Source: Luteibacter yeojuensis (GTDB taxonomy: Bacteria > Pseudomonadota > Gammaproteobacteria > Xanthomonadales > Rhodanobacteraceae). Taken from it: DNA of 64,000 nucleotides. The position numbers and the translations under genes are program-made. Shown here in pieces: positions 1 to 8,300 of this stretch (the first letter of the stretch is position 1; every line of letters begins with the position of its first letter). The notes under the pieces are model-generated. The model saw only the letters and a list, made by a program, of their open reading frames with translations, did no database searches and had not been told where the DNA came from. The stretch lies in NCBI RefSeq assembly GCF_000964085.1, contig NZ_JZRB01000014.1, positions 124,001-188,000 of the forward strand, given 5' to 3'.

Positions 1-40
1 GCAATGATGTTGCGCATTGGATCGATCTCACGGCAGAACC

Positions 41-523
41 ATGCAAGCGACCCTCGACCGCACCGACCTGCGCATCCTGGCCACCCTCCAGGCCAACGGC
101 CGCATTAGCAACGCCGAACTGGCGGCCGAGGTGAACCTCTCGCCCTCGGCCTGCCTGCGCCGGGTGCAGAAGCTCGAGGCGGACGGGGTCCTCGCCGGGT
201 ACGGCGCCCGGCTGGAACCGCGGGCCATCGGCCTGGGCCTGCAGGCCTTCGTCCGCGTGCAGCTTTCCCGCCACGAGAGCGACGCGGTGGCCCAGTTCTC
301 GGCCACCGTGGCCGACTGGGACGAGGTGGTGGCCTGCCACGCCCTCACCGGCGACATGGATTACCTGCTCCAGGTGTACGTGGCCGACCTCGACGGCTTC
401 TCGGCCTTCCTCCTCGACCGGCTGTTGAACGCCGCCGGCGTGGCCGACGTCAACACCAGCTTCGTCCTCCGGACGGTCAAGGCCAGCACCGCCCTGCCGC
501 TGGGTAATGCCCGCCCCGCCTAG
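41..523 (+). CDS. Lrp/AsnC family transcriptional regulator
   Basis: This is a 160-residue Lrp/AsnC-type DNA-binding regulator. The N-terminus (LDRTDLRILATLQANGRISN) is the family's helix-turn-helix region, followed by SPSACLRRVQKLEADGV, the recognition helix. The C-terminal half is a RAM/AsnC ligand-binding domain with the GDMDYLLQVYV core strand. An in-frame TTG lies upstream at 17, but the ATG at 41 places the LDxxDxxIL motif at the usual distance from the start. Such proteins sense amino acids and often regulate their transport or catabolism. No partner gene is visible because the window begins just upstream. Confidence 0.9.
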   Translation: MQATLDRTDLRILATLQANGRISNAELAAEVNLSPSACLRRVQKLEADGVLAGYGARLEPRAIGLGLQAFVRVQLSRHESDAVAQFSATVADWDEVVACHALTGDMDYLLQVYVADLDGFSAFLLDRLLNAAGVADVNTSFVLRTVKASTALPLGNARPA

Positions 524-548
524 CGCCATGTACCGACTGTGACTGTGA

Positions 549-616
549 CTGTGGGAGCGCGCTCGCGCGCGATGGACTTGCCGGCACCGCTATCGCGCGC
601 AAGCGCGCTCCCACAG
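549..616. repeat. REP-type palindromic doublet
   Basis: Two inverted arms, CTGTGGGAGCGCGCTCGCGC and its near-complement ending in GCGCTCCCACAG, flank a spacer of about 20 bases. The same core (GTGGGAGCGCG) recurs at 21126-21177 and 57739-57764. This is the layout of a REP/BIME element in the intergenic space between the Lrp gene and plsC. It may also end transcription of the regulator. Confidence 0.8.
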
Positions 617-719
617 GGATCCACAGGGAAAAGCCAGCCGATCCAACATCGCGCAATTTAAGGGGAAATTAAGATTCCCCTAGCGGCAGGATCGTCCCAT
701 CGTTAATCTTGTGCGCTCC

Positions 720-1520
720 ATGGAAGCCGCCACCGCCAACGCCACCCCGCGCGACCGCATGCGCCCGCTGCGCTACATGTGGCGCGTGCCCCTGCTGCTC
801 GCGAACATCGTGTTCGCGATCGTCATCTGCGCCTTCATCCTCAGCTGGGCCGGCGGCACCATGAAGAACGGCCGCGAGCCGTTCGCCCACCGCGCCATCC
901 GCCTGTGGTCGAACCTGCAGTTGAGGATCTTCGGCTTCACGGTGCGCGCCTATGGCAAAGCCCTGCACGATCCGGTGCTGTTCGTCGCCAACCACACCTC
1001 GTGGCTCGACATCGTGCTGCTGCACTCCCAGCGCGCCGCCTGCTTCGTGGCCAAGGCCGAAATCGCCCGCTGGCCACTCGTCGGCTGGATGGCCGCCCGC
1101 GGCGGCACCATCTTCCACCGCCGCGGCAGCAACCATTCGCTGGCGTCGGTCATGGCCGTGATGGTCGAGCGCCTGAAGGAAGGCCGCGCCGTGGCCGTGT
1201 TCCCCGAGGGCGGCACCGGCTACAACGGCGTGCTTCGCGTGTTCCATGCCCGCATCTTCCAGGCCGCGCTCGATGCCGAGGTGCCGGTGCAGCCGGTGGC
1301 CCTGCGCTTCGCGCGCAACGGTCGCCGCGATATCGACGCCGGCTTCCGCGAGAACGAGAGCTTCATGGGCAACCTCCTGCGCCTGCTGGGTAATCCCCCG
1401 CTGGACGTGGAAGTGCACTTCCTCGAACCCGTCAACGTGTCGGCCGATGGCCGCCGGCGCATGGCCGAGACGGCCCGCGAGCGCATCGCCCTCGCGCTGG
1501 ATACCGACACGCCGGCATGA
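720..1520 (+). CDS. plsC: 1-acyl-sn-glycerol-3-phosphate acyltransferase (PlsC family)
   Basis: A membrane-bound acyltransferase of about 266 residues, predicted to convert lysophosphatidic acid to phosphatidic acid in phospholipid synthesis. A hydrophobic segment lies at about residues 23-43. The catalytic HX4D motif is NHTSWLD (His92, Asp97), and the substrate-binding motif is FPEGGTG (161-167), a variant of the usual FPEGTRS. A GTG start at 711 is also possible; neither start has a strong ribosome-binding site. The stop overlaps the next start (ATGA), so the following hydrolase is probably translationally coupled. Confidence 0.88.
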   Translation: MEAATANATPRDRMRPLRYMWRVPLLLANIVFAIVICAFILSWAGGTMKNGREPFAHRAIRLWSNLQLRIFGFTVRAYGKALHDPVLFVANHTSWLDIVLLHSQRAACFVAKAEIARWPLVGWMAARGGTIFHRRGSNHSLASVMAVMVERLKEGRAVAVFPEGGTGYNGVLRVFHARIFQAALDAEVPVQPVALRFARNGRRDIDAGFRENESFMGNLLRLLGNPPLDVEVHFLEPVNVSADGRRRMAETARERIALALDTDTPA

Positions 1521-2512
1521 GCCTGCCAACGGGCGCCGACTTCAACCCGCCGTGGCCGCTGCGCAGCGGCCACATCCAGACCATGCTCTCGTCCAGCGGC
1601 ATCCGCCGCCGGCTGCTGCCGAAGCGGGCGCACAAGGTGCAGGAAGACGCGCGCGAAGTGCTGGTCGACGTCGGCCACGGCGACCGCCTGAGCGGGCGCT
1701 ACACCCCCCAGCAGGTGCTGCCCGAATCGCGCGGCCTGGCCATCCTGTTCCACGGCTGGGAAGGCAGCGTCGATTCCACTTACGTGCTGCAGACCGGCAG
1801 CCGGCTGCTCGAGGATGGCTGGGACATCTTCCGGCTCAATTTCCGCGACCATGGCGACAGCCACGGCCTGAACGAGGCGCTGTTCCATTCCTGCCGCATC
1901 GATGAAGTGGTGGTGGCACTGGGCCAGATCTGCCAGATGTTCCCGGCGAAGGCCGTGGGCGTGGCCGGCTTCTCGCTGGGCGGCAACTTCGCCCTCCGCG
2001 CCGCCATGCTGGCGCAGGGCGTGCCCATCGATTACGTGCTGGCGGTGTGCCCCATCATCGACCCCTCCGAGGGCCTTTTCTCGCTGGAAAGCGACGCGCC
2101 GTGGTTCTACCAGGCCTACTTCATGCGCAAGTGGCGCCGTTCGCTGCGCCGCAAGCAGGAGGCCTTCCCCACGCAGACGTATTTCGAGCTGGCCGAGCTC
2201 AACCAGAACATGCGCGACCTGACGCGCTCGCTGGTGATGCGGCACACGGATTTCGGCTCGCTCGAGGCTTACCTTGATGGCTACTCGGTGGCGGGCGACC
2301 GGCTGAAGGCCCTGCACGTGCCGGCCACCATCCTCACCTCGCGCGACGACCCGGTGATCCCCGTGGGCGCGTTCGATGCGCTGGCGCTGCCGCCGAACGT
2401 GGAGCTGGATATCGCCACGCATGGCGGGCATTGCGGTTTCATCCGCGATTTCAGCATGACGAGCTTCACCGACGATTACATCGCCGCACGGTTCAACGCC
2501 ATCGCCCGCTGA
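1517..2512 (+). CDS. alpha/beta hydrolase, YheT-like
   Basis: A 331-residue alpha/beta-fold hydrolase of the YheT/embryogenesis-associated type. The conserved N-terminal PPWPLRSGHIQTM block is present. The triad appears complete: nucleophile Ser153 in GFSLGG, Asp278 in TSRDDP, and His305 in GGHCGF. The oxyanion region is LFHGWEG. Family members are carboxylesterase-like with poorly known substrates. It overlaps plsC by four bases, which suggests a lipid-related job (inference). Confidence 0.85.
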   Translation: MSLPTGADFNPPWPLRSGHIQTMLSSSGIRRRLLPKRAHKVQEDAREVLVDVGHGDRLSGRYTPQQVLPESRGLAILFHGWEGSVDSTYVLQTGSRLLEDGWDIFRLNFRDHGDSHGLNEALFHSCRIDEVVVALGQICQMFPAKAVGVAGFSLGGNFALRAAMLAQGVPIDYVLAVCPIIDPSEGLFSLESDAPWFYQAYFMRKWRRSLRRKQEAFPTQTYFELAELNQNMRDLTRSLVMRHTDFGSLEAYLDGYSVAGDRLKALHVPATILTSRDDPVIPVGAFDALALPPNVELDIATHGGHCGFIRDFSMTSFTDDYIAARFNAIAR

Positions 2513-2581
2513 CCCCGCCTTCGCATCGGTGGTGCCACGCTTGGCATCCGCCTTACCTGTAAGCACGAGAAGGAAAGCAGC

Positions 2582-3232
2582 ATGCGTTTGAACAGCGACA
2601 GCATCGAGCAGGGCAAGCCCGTTCCCGAGAAGAACGCCTTCATGGGCCCGGCCGCGGATACCCCGCCCATCAAGCCCGGTGGCAACGCCACGCCGCACCT
2701 GGCCTGGACCGAGGTGCCGGCCACGGCCAGGTCGTTCGTCATCGCCGTCATCGATACCGACGTGCCCTCGAAGCCCGACGACGTGAACGTCGAAGGCCGC
2801 GAGGTGCCGCGCAACCTGCCGCGCGTCGAGTTCGTGCACTGGCTCATGGCCAATATCCCGCTGGAATGCCGAGAGCTGGCCGAAGGCGCATGCGGCGAGG
2901 GCATCGTTCCCCGAGGCAAGGGCAACGGCAAGCTGAAGGACGACCTGGTGGGCCCGCCGGGCTCCGTCCAGGGCCTCAACAGCTACACCGGCTGGTTCAA
3001 GGGCGACCCGGACATGGAAGGCCACTACCACGGCTACGACGGCCCGTGCCCGCCGTGGAACGACAGCATCCCGCACCACTACCACTTCCACGTGTACGCG
3101 CTGGATGTCGACTCGGTGCCGCTGGAAAACGGCTTCTCGCTCGATGAACTGCGCGACGTGATCAAGGGCCACGTGGTGGACGAAGCCACGCTGACCGGCA
3201 CCTATTCGCTCAACCCGAAAGTACGTGCGTGA
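2582..3232 (+). CDS. YbhB/YbcL-family (PEBP) protein
   Basis: A 216-residue phosphatidylethanolamine-binding-protein-like protein (Raf kinase inhibitor family in bacteria). The ligand-pocket motifs are DTDVPSKPDD near residue 60, VHWLMANIP, and the C-terminal HHYHFHVYALD block. No signal peptide is visible. A good ribosome-binding site (GAGAAGGAAAG) precedes the ATG. The biochemical role of bacterial PEBPs is mostly unknown. Confidence 0.88.
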   Translation: MRLNSDSIEQGKPVPEKNAFMGPAADTPPIKPGGNATPHLAWTEVPATARSFVIAVIDTDVPSKPDDVNVEGREVPRNLPRVEFVHWLMANIPLECRELAEGACGEGIVPRGKGNGKLKDDLVGPPGSVQGLNSYTGWFKGDPDMEGHYHGYDGPCPPWNDSIPHHYHFHVYALDVDSVPLENGFSLDELRDVIKGHVVDEATLTGTYSLNPKVRA

Positions 3233-3346
3233 CGACGAAGTGAAGGCCTGTCGCTGAACGGCGAGACAGGTAAGCCGGGCTGCTTCACGCAGCATGCGCG
3301 GGGCGCGGGACTTAATGGTGCCCGCACCCCACGGGAGGTTCCATCC

Positions 3347-3511
3347 ATGCTGCACTACGCCCTGGTTTTCCTTGTCATCGCGATCATCGCGGCCGTTTTC
3401 GGCTTCGGCGGCATCGCGGGTACCGCCGCAGGCATCGCGAAGATCCTTTTCATCATCTTCCTGATCCTGGCCATCATCTCGTTCTTCCGCGGCCGCGGCC
3501 CACGCGTCTAG
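3347..3511 (+). CDS. DUF1328 / YtjA-family small membrane protein
   Basis: A 54-residue protein that is almost wholly hydrophobic: [20 protein letters not shown], then a Gly/Ala-rich [13 protein letters not shown] turn, a second membrane segment and a basic tail (FFRGRGPRV). This pattern is typical of YtjA/DUF1328 proteins, small inner-membrane proteins often linked to envelope or osmotic stress. The ribosome-binding site GGGAGG sits about 8 bases before the ATG. Confidence 0.9.
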   Translation: MLHYALVFLVIAIIAAVFGFGGIAGTAAGIAKILFIIFLILAIISFFRGRGPRV

Positions 3512-3557
3512 CAGCCCCAGAACCGCATCCTTTAGCCCAGCCATACCGGAGATCGCC

Positions 3558-3980
3558 ATGACCAAGCCCGAGGACCATGTCGCCAACGTCGCCAACGCCG
3601 CCGCGAACACCGTGTCGGCCGCCGCGCGCATCGAAGAGCGCGCCGAGCGGGTGAAGCAGGCCACGTCCGACGCCGTGGACCGTACCCGCGACGCCGCCAA
3701 CCGCGCCACCGACCGCACCAAGGAAGCCGTGGACCGTACGGCCGACCGCGTCGAAAGCGGCCTGCACAATGCCACCGACCGCGCGGCGCATGGCGCTACC
3801 CGCGCCGCCGAGAAGGCGGAGGAAGCCAAGCTGCGTGGCAAGGAGGCATATGACGACGCCGTGGACAAGGCCAACGACTGGCTCGACGTGGCCCGTGACT
3901 ACGTGCGCGAGAAGCCGGTGCAGTCCATCGCCATGGCCGTGGCCGCCGGCTGGCTCGCGGGCCGCATCCTGCGTAATTAA
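3558..3980 (+). CDS. DUF883/ElaB-YqjD-like membrane-anchored protein
   Basis: A 140-residue protein with a long Ala/Lys/Glu/Arg-rich amphipathic helix (about residues 10-105), then VREKPVQSIAMAVAAGWLAGRIL, the signature C-terminal anchor of the ElaB/YqjD/DUF883 family. In E. coli, YqjD and ElaB are tail-anchored inner-membrane proteins that associate with ribosomes in stationary phase. Repeated heptad-like DRTxDA units suggest a coiled coil. The stop overlaps the first possible ATG of the next gene (TAATG). Confidence 0.85.
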   Translation: MTKPEDHVANVANAAANTVSAAARIEERAERVKQATSDAVDRTRDAANRATDRTKEAVDRTADRVESGLHNATDRAAHGATRAAEKAEEAKLRGKEAYDDAVDKANDWLDVARDYVREKPVQSIAMAVAAGWLAGRILRN

Positions 3981-4012
3981 TGGTGGACGACGGCACCCAG
4001 GGGAAGGAACCG

Positions 4013-4450
4013 ATGGACGAGCCAGCGGCGGGTCCATCGTTTTCCATGCCGCCCTGGATCGACGACCTGCGCCGCCTCGGCATCGGCCTGAAGAACCTCT
4101 TCGGCGCCCAGCTCAAGCTGGCCGCCGCCGAGGTGGGCCTGGCCCGCAGCGGCATCGTCATGATGCTGTTCATGGGCCTGGCCGCCATCACCTTCGCGGT
4201 GGGGCTGGGTTTCACGCTGCTGGCCCTGGCGGGCTGGGGGCTGGCGCAGTGGTTCGGCTCGTGGGCTTGGGCGCTTGCCGCGCTGGCCGGCCTGCAGGTC
4301 ATCCTGCTGCTCCTGGCCATCCTCATCTTCCGCCACGGCATGCGTTGGCTTACCCTGCCGGCCACGCGCGCCGAACTCGCCACCCTGGCGAAGCAGGCCG
4401 CGGCGCAGGGCAGGGCCGAAGGCGAACTCCGCGCGAACGACAAGGGGTAA
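4013..4450 (+). CDS. YqjE/holin-superfamily III-like membrane protein
   Basis: This gene encodes about 145 residues. An N-terminal amphipathic stretch (DDLRRLGIGLKNLFGAQLKL) is followed by two hydrophobic segments, SGIVMMLFMGLAAITFAVGL and ALAALAGLQVILLLLAILIF, as in YqjE/Actinobacterial Holin-X proteins. The ATG at 4013 is chosen because GGGAAGGA lies 5-6 bases upstream. An ATG at 3980 that overlaps the previous stop would add 11 residues. Its place after a DUF883 protein matches the E. coli yqjD-yqjE order. Confidence 0.8.
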   Translation: MDEPAAGPSFSMPPWIDDLRRLGIGLKNLFGAQLKLAAAEVGLARSGIVMMLFMGLAAITFAVGLGFTLLALAGWGLAQWFGSWAWALAALAGLQVILLLLAILIFRHGMRWLTLPATRAELATLAKQAAAQGRAEGELRANDKG

Positions 4451-4454
4451 GGGC

Positions 4455-4772
4455 ATGGGTATTTTCAGCAGCATGGCGAAAGTGACCGAGGCGCGTGCGC
4501 GCGTCGTGGCCGCGCGTGCCGAAACCGTCGCCCCCGCCGCGTCGCTCATCGCCCGCGGTTACGAACACCCCCTCACCGTGCTCGGCATCGCGGCCGGGTC
4601 CGGTTTCCTTCTCAGCAGCGTCAAGGTGAACCCGCTCGGCGTGCCGGGCGTCAGCAACCTCGTGGCAGGTGGCACGGCCGATATCGTCGGCAAGATCGTG
4701 TCCATCGCGGCCGGCAGCTTCCTGGGCGAAATGGCCGGTGACGCGGCCGATGCCGCCGACGAGGCGACGTGA
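4455..4772 (+). CDS. small hypothetical protein in the yqjDE-like run
   Basis: A 105-residue protein that I do not recognise. An N-terminal charged helix (MAKVTEARARVVAARAE) is followed by a moderately hydrophobic part rich in Gly, Ala and Val (TVLGIAAGSGFLLSSV and IVGKIVSIAAGSFLGEMAGD) that may contact a membrane. It starts 5 bases after the previous stop, and its stop overlaps the next gene's GTG (GTGA), so it is part of the same operon. Confidence 0.75.
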   Translation: MGIFSSMAKVTEARARVVAARAETVAPAASLIARGYEHPLTVLGIAAGSGFLLSSVKVNPLGVPGVSNLVAGGTADIVGKIVSIAAGSFLGEMAGDAADAADEAT

Positions 4773-5938
4773 ACCAACCCGCCAATCCGTTTCCCGCGCC
4801 CCCGCCCGCGGCGGCGCCGGGCGTCGCTGTCTCGTCACTGGCGCCGGCCTCGCCGCTGTCGCGGCGCAAGCCCGGTAGCGGGCGCAGCACGCGGCGCATT
4901 TCGCGGCACCTGCGCGCCATCCGCATCGGGCTGACCGGCCTCATCCTGCTGGCGCTGCTCTACACCATCGCCATCACCAAGTCGTTGCTGGTACCGCTGG
5001 TGCTCGCCGGCTTCATCGGCCTGGCCCTGAACCCCATCGTCGCGGCGGCCGCGCGCTGGCGCATCCCGCGCTGGCTGGCCGCGGTGACCGTCATGCTGCT
5101 GCTTGGCACGGGCCTGGTCACCGCGGTGACGACGCTGTCGCAGCCCGCGCTGAACTGGTTCCACGAAGCGCCGGCGGCCATGCGCGCGTTCGCGCCCAAG
5201 ATCAAACCGATGACACAGCAGATCGAGGCCGCCAGCCGGGCCACGCAGACGCTGGTCGGCGGCGCCGTGTCGCGCTACAGCCCGCAGCAGCCGAACCAGT
5301 TCGCGTTCAACGCGTGGGATATCGTCTCCACCGCGCCGAAGATCATCGCCAGCGTGCTTACCGTGGCGCTGCTGGTGTTCTTCTTCCTCGTGTACGGCGA
5401 CGAGATCCTCAGGCGCGCCGTCGAGATATCGCCCACGTTCGCGTACAAGCGGCACACGGTAAGCATCGTGCGCAGCATCCAGGTCGAGGTCTCGAGCTAC
5501 CTGCTGCTCACGGCCGCCATCAATGTCACGCTGGGCCTGGTTACCGCGGCCATGCTGTACCTGTATGGCGTGCCCGATCCGCTGTTGTGGGGCACGTTCG
5601 CCACCATCGCGAACTTCATCCCCTACGTGGGCGCCATCAGCACCACCAGCGTGCTCGCGGTGGTGGGCGCGCTGCATTTCCAGGAACTGGGGCCCGCGCT
5701 GCTGCCGGCCGCCACGTTCGCAGGCATCACGGCGGTGGAGGGCAACATGATCACGCCGATGCTGCAGGGCCGCCGTTCGCGGCTGTCGCCGGTGGCGATC
5801 CTGCTGTGGCTGTTGATCTGGGGCTGGATCTGGGGCATCCCCGGCGCGATCCTCGCGGTGCCGATGCTGACGTGCGTGAAGCTGATCACGGCGAAGCTGC
5901 GTGGCTGGGAGTGGTTTGCGCACATCATCTCGCGATGA
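4769..5938 (+). CDS. AI-2E family transporter (PerM/TqsA-like permease)
   Basis: A 389-residue polytopic inner-membrane protein. About 45 residues of Pro/Ala/Arg-rich cytoplasmic head precede TM segments such as IGLTGLILLALLYTIAI. A soluble loop (about residues 130-180) and the conserved ANFIPYVGAI and PVAILLWLLIWGWIWGIPGAILAVP blocks identify the family. Some members export autoinducer-2 and others move sodium or solutes; the substrate here cannot be told. It starts with GTG that overlaps the upstream stop. Confidence 0.85.
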   Translation: MNQPANPFPAPPPAAAPGVAVSSLAPASPLSRRKPGSGRSTRRISRHLRAIRIGLTGLILLALLYTIAITKSLLVPLVLAGFIGLALNPIVAAAARWRIPRWLAAVTVMLLLGTGLVTAVTTLSQPALNWFHEAPAAMRAFAPKIKPMTQQIEAASRATQTLVGGAVSRYSPQQPNQFAFNAWDIVSTAPKIIASVLTVALLVFFFLVYGDEILRRAVEISPTFAYKRHTVSIVRSIQVEVSSYLLLTAAINVTLGLVTAAMLYLYGVPDPLLWGTFATIANFIPYVGAISTTSVLAVVGALHFQELGPALLPAATFAGITAVEGNMITPMLQGRRSRLSPVAILLWLLIWGWIWGIPGAILAVPMLTCVKLITAKLRGWEWFAHIISR

Positions 5939-5953
5939 GGGTTACTCGATAAA

Positions 5954-6088
5954 TGTAGGAGCCAGCTTGCTGGCGATGCTTTTCCTATCGGTTCATTCGC
6001 ATTCGCGTTAGCGAATGAACCGAACCGATAAAAAAACCCGGCACGTGCCGGGTCTTTCAAGAGCATCGCGCACAAGTGCGCTCCTACA
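5954..6088. repeat. nested inverted repeats between convergent genes
   Basis: The outer arms TGTAGGAG (5954-5961) and CTCCTACA (6081-6088) resemble the ends of another REP family. Inside lie a 12-bp hairpin, CGGTTCATTCGC with its complement (5989-6022), and an 18-base palindrome used as a terminator (6036-6053). The block fills the gap between the convergent AI-2E permease and SDR genes. Confidence 0.7.
6029..6053 (-). terminator. Rho-independent terminator of the RND efflux operon
   Basis: The perfect palindrome ACCCGGCACGTGCCGGGT (6036-6053), read on the minus strand, is followed by a run of seven T. It lies about 44 bases after the SDR stop, so it ends the efflux operon. Read on the plus strand the T tract is weak. 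Confidence 0.8.
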
Positions 6089-6096
6089 TGTCTTTG

Positions 6097-6867
6097 TTAC
6101 CAGGCGATGCGGGCTCGGTCGCGGTAGAAATCGCCCGTGCCGGCTTCCTGTTCGCTTACCAGGGCGGCCCATACCACGCCTTCCGCGCTCTCGGCCACGG
6201 GGCGGCCGCCCGCGCCGCCCATGTCGGTCGCGGTCCAGCCGGGGCATACCGCGTTGATCAGGATGCCGCTGCCCTGCGTCTCGCGCGCGATCACCTGCGT
6301 GTACGCGTTGAGCGCGGCCTTCGACACGCGGTAGGCGGGGGCCTTCTCGCCGCAGATGGCGCGCGCGGCGCACTCGCTGGAGACGTTCACCACGCGGCCG
6401 TAGCCGTGTCGCCGCATCAGCGGCAACACGGCAGCGGTGAGCGACCACGCGCCGAGGAGGTTTACCTCCAGGGCGCCGCGGATGCTGGCGAGGTCGGCCT
6501 CGGTCGCCTTGCCGGCGTGGTCGAAGTAGCCGCCGGCATTGTTCACGAGGATATCGAGGCGGCCGAAGCGGCCTTCGATGTGGGCCACGGCGGCGTCGAT
6601 GTCGCGCGCCCTGGTCACATCGAGTTTCACCGCGTAGGCGTCGCCGCCCAGTTCGCGCACGGCCTTCACCGCTTTATCGCCCTTGGCCGGCTCGCGCATG
6701 CCAAGGAACACGGTGACGCCCAGCGAAGCCAGCTGCTTCGCCACCTCGAGGCCGATGCCACGGCTGGCACCGGTGACCAGCGCGACGCGCTGCGTGAGCG
6801 GCGGTTCGGTGGCCAGCGTGCGGGGCCGGCCCGGCTTCACCGGCAGGCGGGTGACTTTGGCGGTCAT
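6097..6867 (-). CDS. short-chain dehydrogenase/reductase (SDR)
   Basis: A 256-residue NAD(P)-dependent oxidoreductase of the classical SDR fold. The cofactor motif TGASRGIG lies near residue 30, NNAG near residue 110, and the catalytic Ser (NVSSECA) and YxxxK (YRVSK) follow. It resembles carbonyl reductases. The start ATG overlaps the stop of the upstream outer-membrane factor (ATGA), so it is the last gene of the efflux operon. A redox enzyme beside a MexEF-OprN-like pump recalls MexS, although this SDR is from a different family. Confidence 0.85.
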   Translation of the reverse strand: MTAKVTRLPVKPGRPRTLATEPPLTQRVALVTGASRGIGLEVAKQLASLGVTVFLGMREPAKGDKAVKAVRELGGDAYAVKLDVTRARDIDAAVAHIEGRFGRLDILVNNAGGYFDHAGKATEADLASIRGALEVNLLGAWSLTAAVLPLMRRHGYGRVVNVSSECAARAICGEKAPAYRVSKAALNAYTQVIARETQGSGILINAVCPGWTATDMGGAGGRPVAESAEGVVWAALVSEQEAGTGDFYRDRARIAW

Positions 6868-8297
6868 GGCACCTTCGCAACCTCGCTGCACGCGGTGTCG
6901 CCGCAAGCCTGCCAGCCACCGCCCAGTGCCTTGTACAGCTGCACCGCGCGGACGTTGATCGCGGCTTCGGCTTCGGCCAGCTGGTCTTCGGCCGAGAGCT
7001 GGGTACGCTCGGCGTCGAGCAGTTCCAGGTAGTCGGTGCGGCCGGCGTCGTAACGCAGCTTGGCCAGCTCGGCGGCGCGGCGGCTCTCGCTCGCCTGCAC
7101 CAGCAACTTCTCCACGCGAACGCGCTGCTGGTTGAAGCCGACGAGGGAGTTGTCGACGTCTTCCAGCGCAGTCAGCACGGTGCGGTCGTAGTTGGCATGC
7201 GCCTCTTCCGCCCGGGCCTTCGCGCCCTTCACGCCCGAGGCCACGCGCTGCACGTTGAGGCCCTGCCACGAGATGCTCGGGGCCAGCGACCACGCGCGCG
7301 AGTTGGCGCCGCCGAAGTCGTTGTCGCGGCCGGCGAGGAAGCCGATGAAGCCGCCCAGCGAGATATGCGGGAACCAGTCGGCCTTCGCGACCCCGATGCG
7401 CGCGCTCGCGGCGGCGAGCTCGCGCTCGGCGATGCGGATGTCCGGGCGGCGCGACAGCACCTCGTCCGCGCCACCGATGGCGATGCTCACGTCGATCGGC
7501 TTGAACGTCGCCGGGGAGAGATCGATGTCGAGCTCACCCGGGCGGGCGCCCAACAGCACGGCAAGGCGGAACTGATCAGCCGACGCCTGGGTTTCCAGCA
7601 CGGGAAGCTGCGCTTCCACCGACGCCAGGCGTGCCTTCGCGCTGGCCAGGTCCTGCTCGGCGCCGGTGCCCACGTCGACGCGTGCCTGGATCACCTTCAG
7701 CGAATCCCGTTGGTTGGCGATATCGCGCTTCGCCACGTCGATGCGCAGCTGCGTGCCGCGCAGGTCGAAATAGTTGCGCGCCACTTCGGCGAACAACGTG
7801 ACCTGCGCATCCTGTACCGAGGCTTCGCCCGCGCCGGCATCGGCACGCGCGGCCTCCACCGAGCGGCGGACGCCGCCGAACAGGTCGAGCTCCCACGAGG
7901 CGTCGAAGCCGGCCTGGTAGGCCGTCGTGGTGATGCGGTCGTCGGTGAAGCCCGGCTGCTGCTGGCGGCTGCGGGTGTACGAGACACCCGTTCCCACGTC
8001 GGGGATCTGCTGCGACTTCGCCGTGCCGAGCGCGGCGCGCGCCTGGTTGAGGCGGGCGAGCGCGACGCGAAGGTCGGGCGCGTTCTTCGCCGCGCGCTGG
8101 ATAAGGCTATCCAGCGTCGGGTCGTTGAACTGCTTCCACCACTGCGCCTGGAACTCGGTGGCGCTCTGTTGCTGGGCGTCGACGCCCTGCAGCGTCACCG
8201 GGGCTTCCTTCGGCGCGTGGTAGTCGGGGCCCACGCTCGCGCAACCGGCGAGGACGAGGGCCGCGAACAGGGCCGTTGTGCGGAATAACGTTTTCAT
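6864..8297 (-). CDS. RND efflux outer-membrane factor (NodT/OprM family lipoprotein)
   Basis: A 477-residue outer-membrane channel subunit. The signal peptide ends in the lipobox LVLAGC, which predicts lipidation. Two OEP domains follow, with typical motifs WWKQFNDPTLDSLI and WELDLFGGVRRSVEAA in the first half and SRRPDIRIAERELAAASARIGVAKADWFPHI in the second (here shown as separate blocks of the family). It lies 3 bases after the pump gene and overlaps the SDR start. Confidence 0.93.
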   Translation of the reverse strand: MKTLFRTTALFAALVLAGCASVGPDYHAPKEAPVTLQGVDAQQQSATEFQAQWWKQFNDPTLDSLIQRAAKNAPDLRVALARLNQARAALGTAKSQQIPDVGTGVSYTRSRQQQPGFTDDRITTTAYQAGFDASWELDLFGGVRRSVEAARADAGAGEASVQDAQVTLFAEVARNYFDLRGTQLRIDVAKRDIANQRDSLKVIQARVDVGTGAEQDLASAKARLASVEAQLPVLETQASADQFRLAVLLGARPGELDIDLSPATFKPIDVSIAIGGADEVLSRRPDIRIAERELAAASARIGVAKADWFPHISLGGFIGFLAGRDNDFGGANSRAWSLAPSISWQGLNVQRVASGVKGAKARAEEAHANYDRTVLTALEDVDNSLVGFNQQRVRVEKLLVQASESRRAAELAKLRYDAGRTDYLELLDAERTQLSAEDQLAEAEAAINVRAVQLYKALGGGWQACGDTACSEVAKVP

Positions 8298-8300
8298 GGA

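Noticed and set aside
1220..3874. 884-codon minus-strand frame across plsC, the hydrolase and PEBP genes
   Set aside because: All three real genes read on the plus strand with conserved motifs; the frame is a GC shadow.
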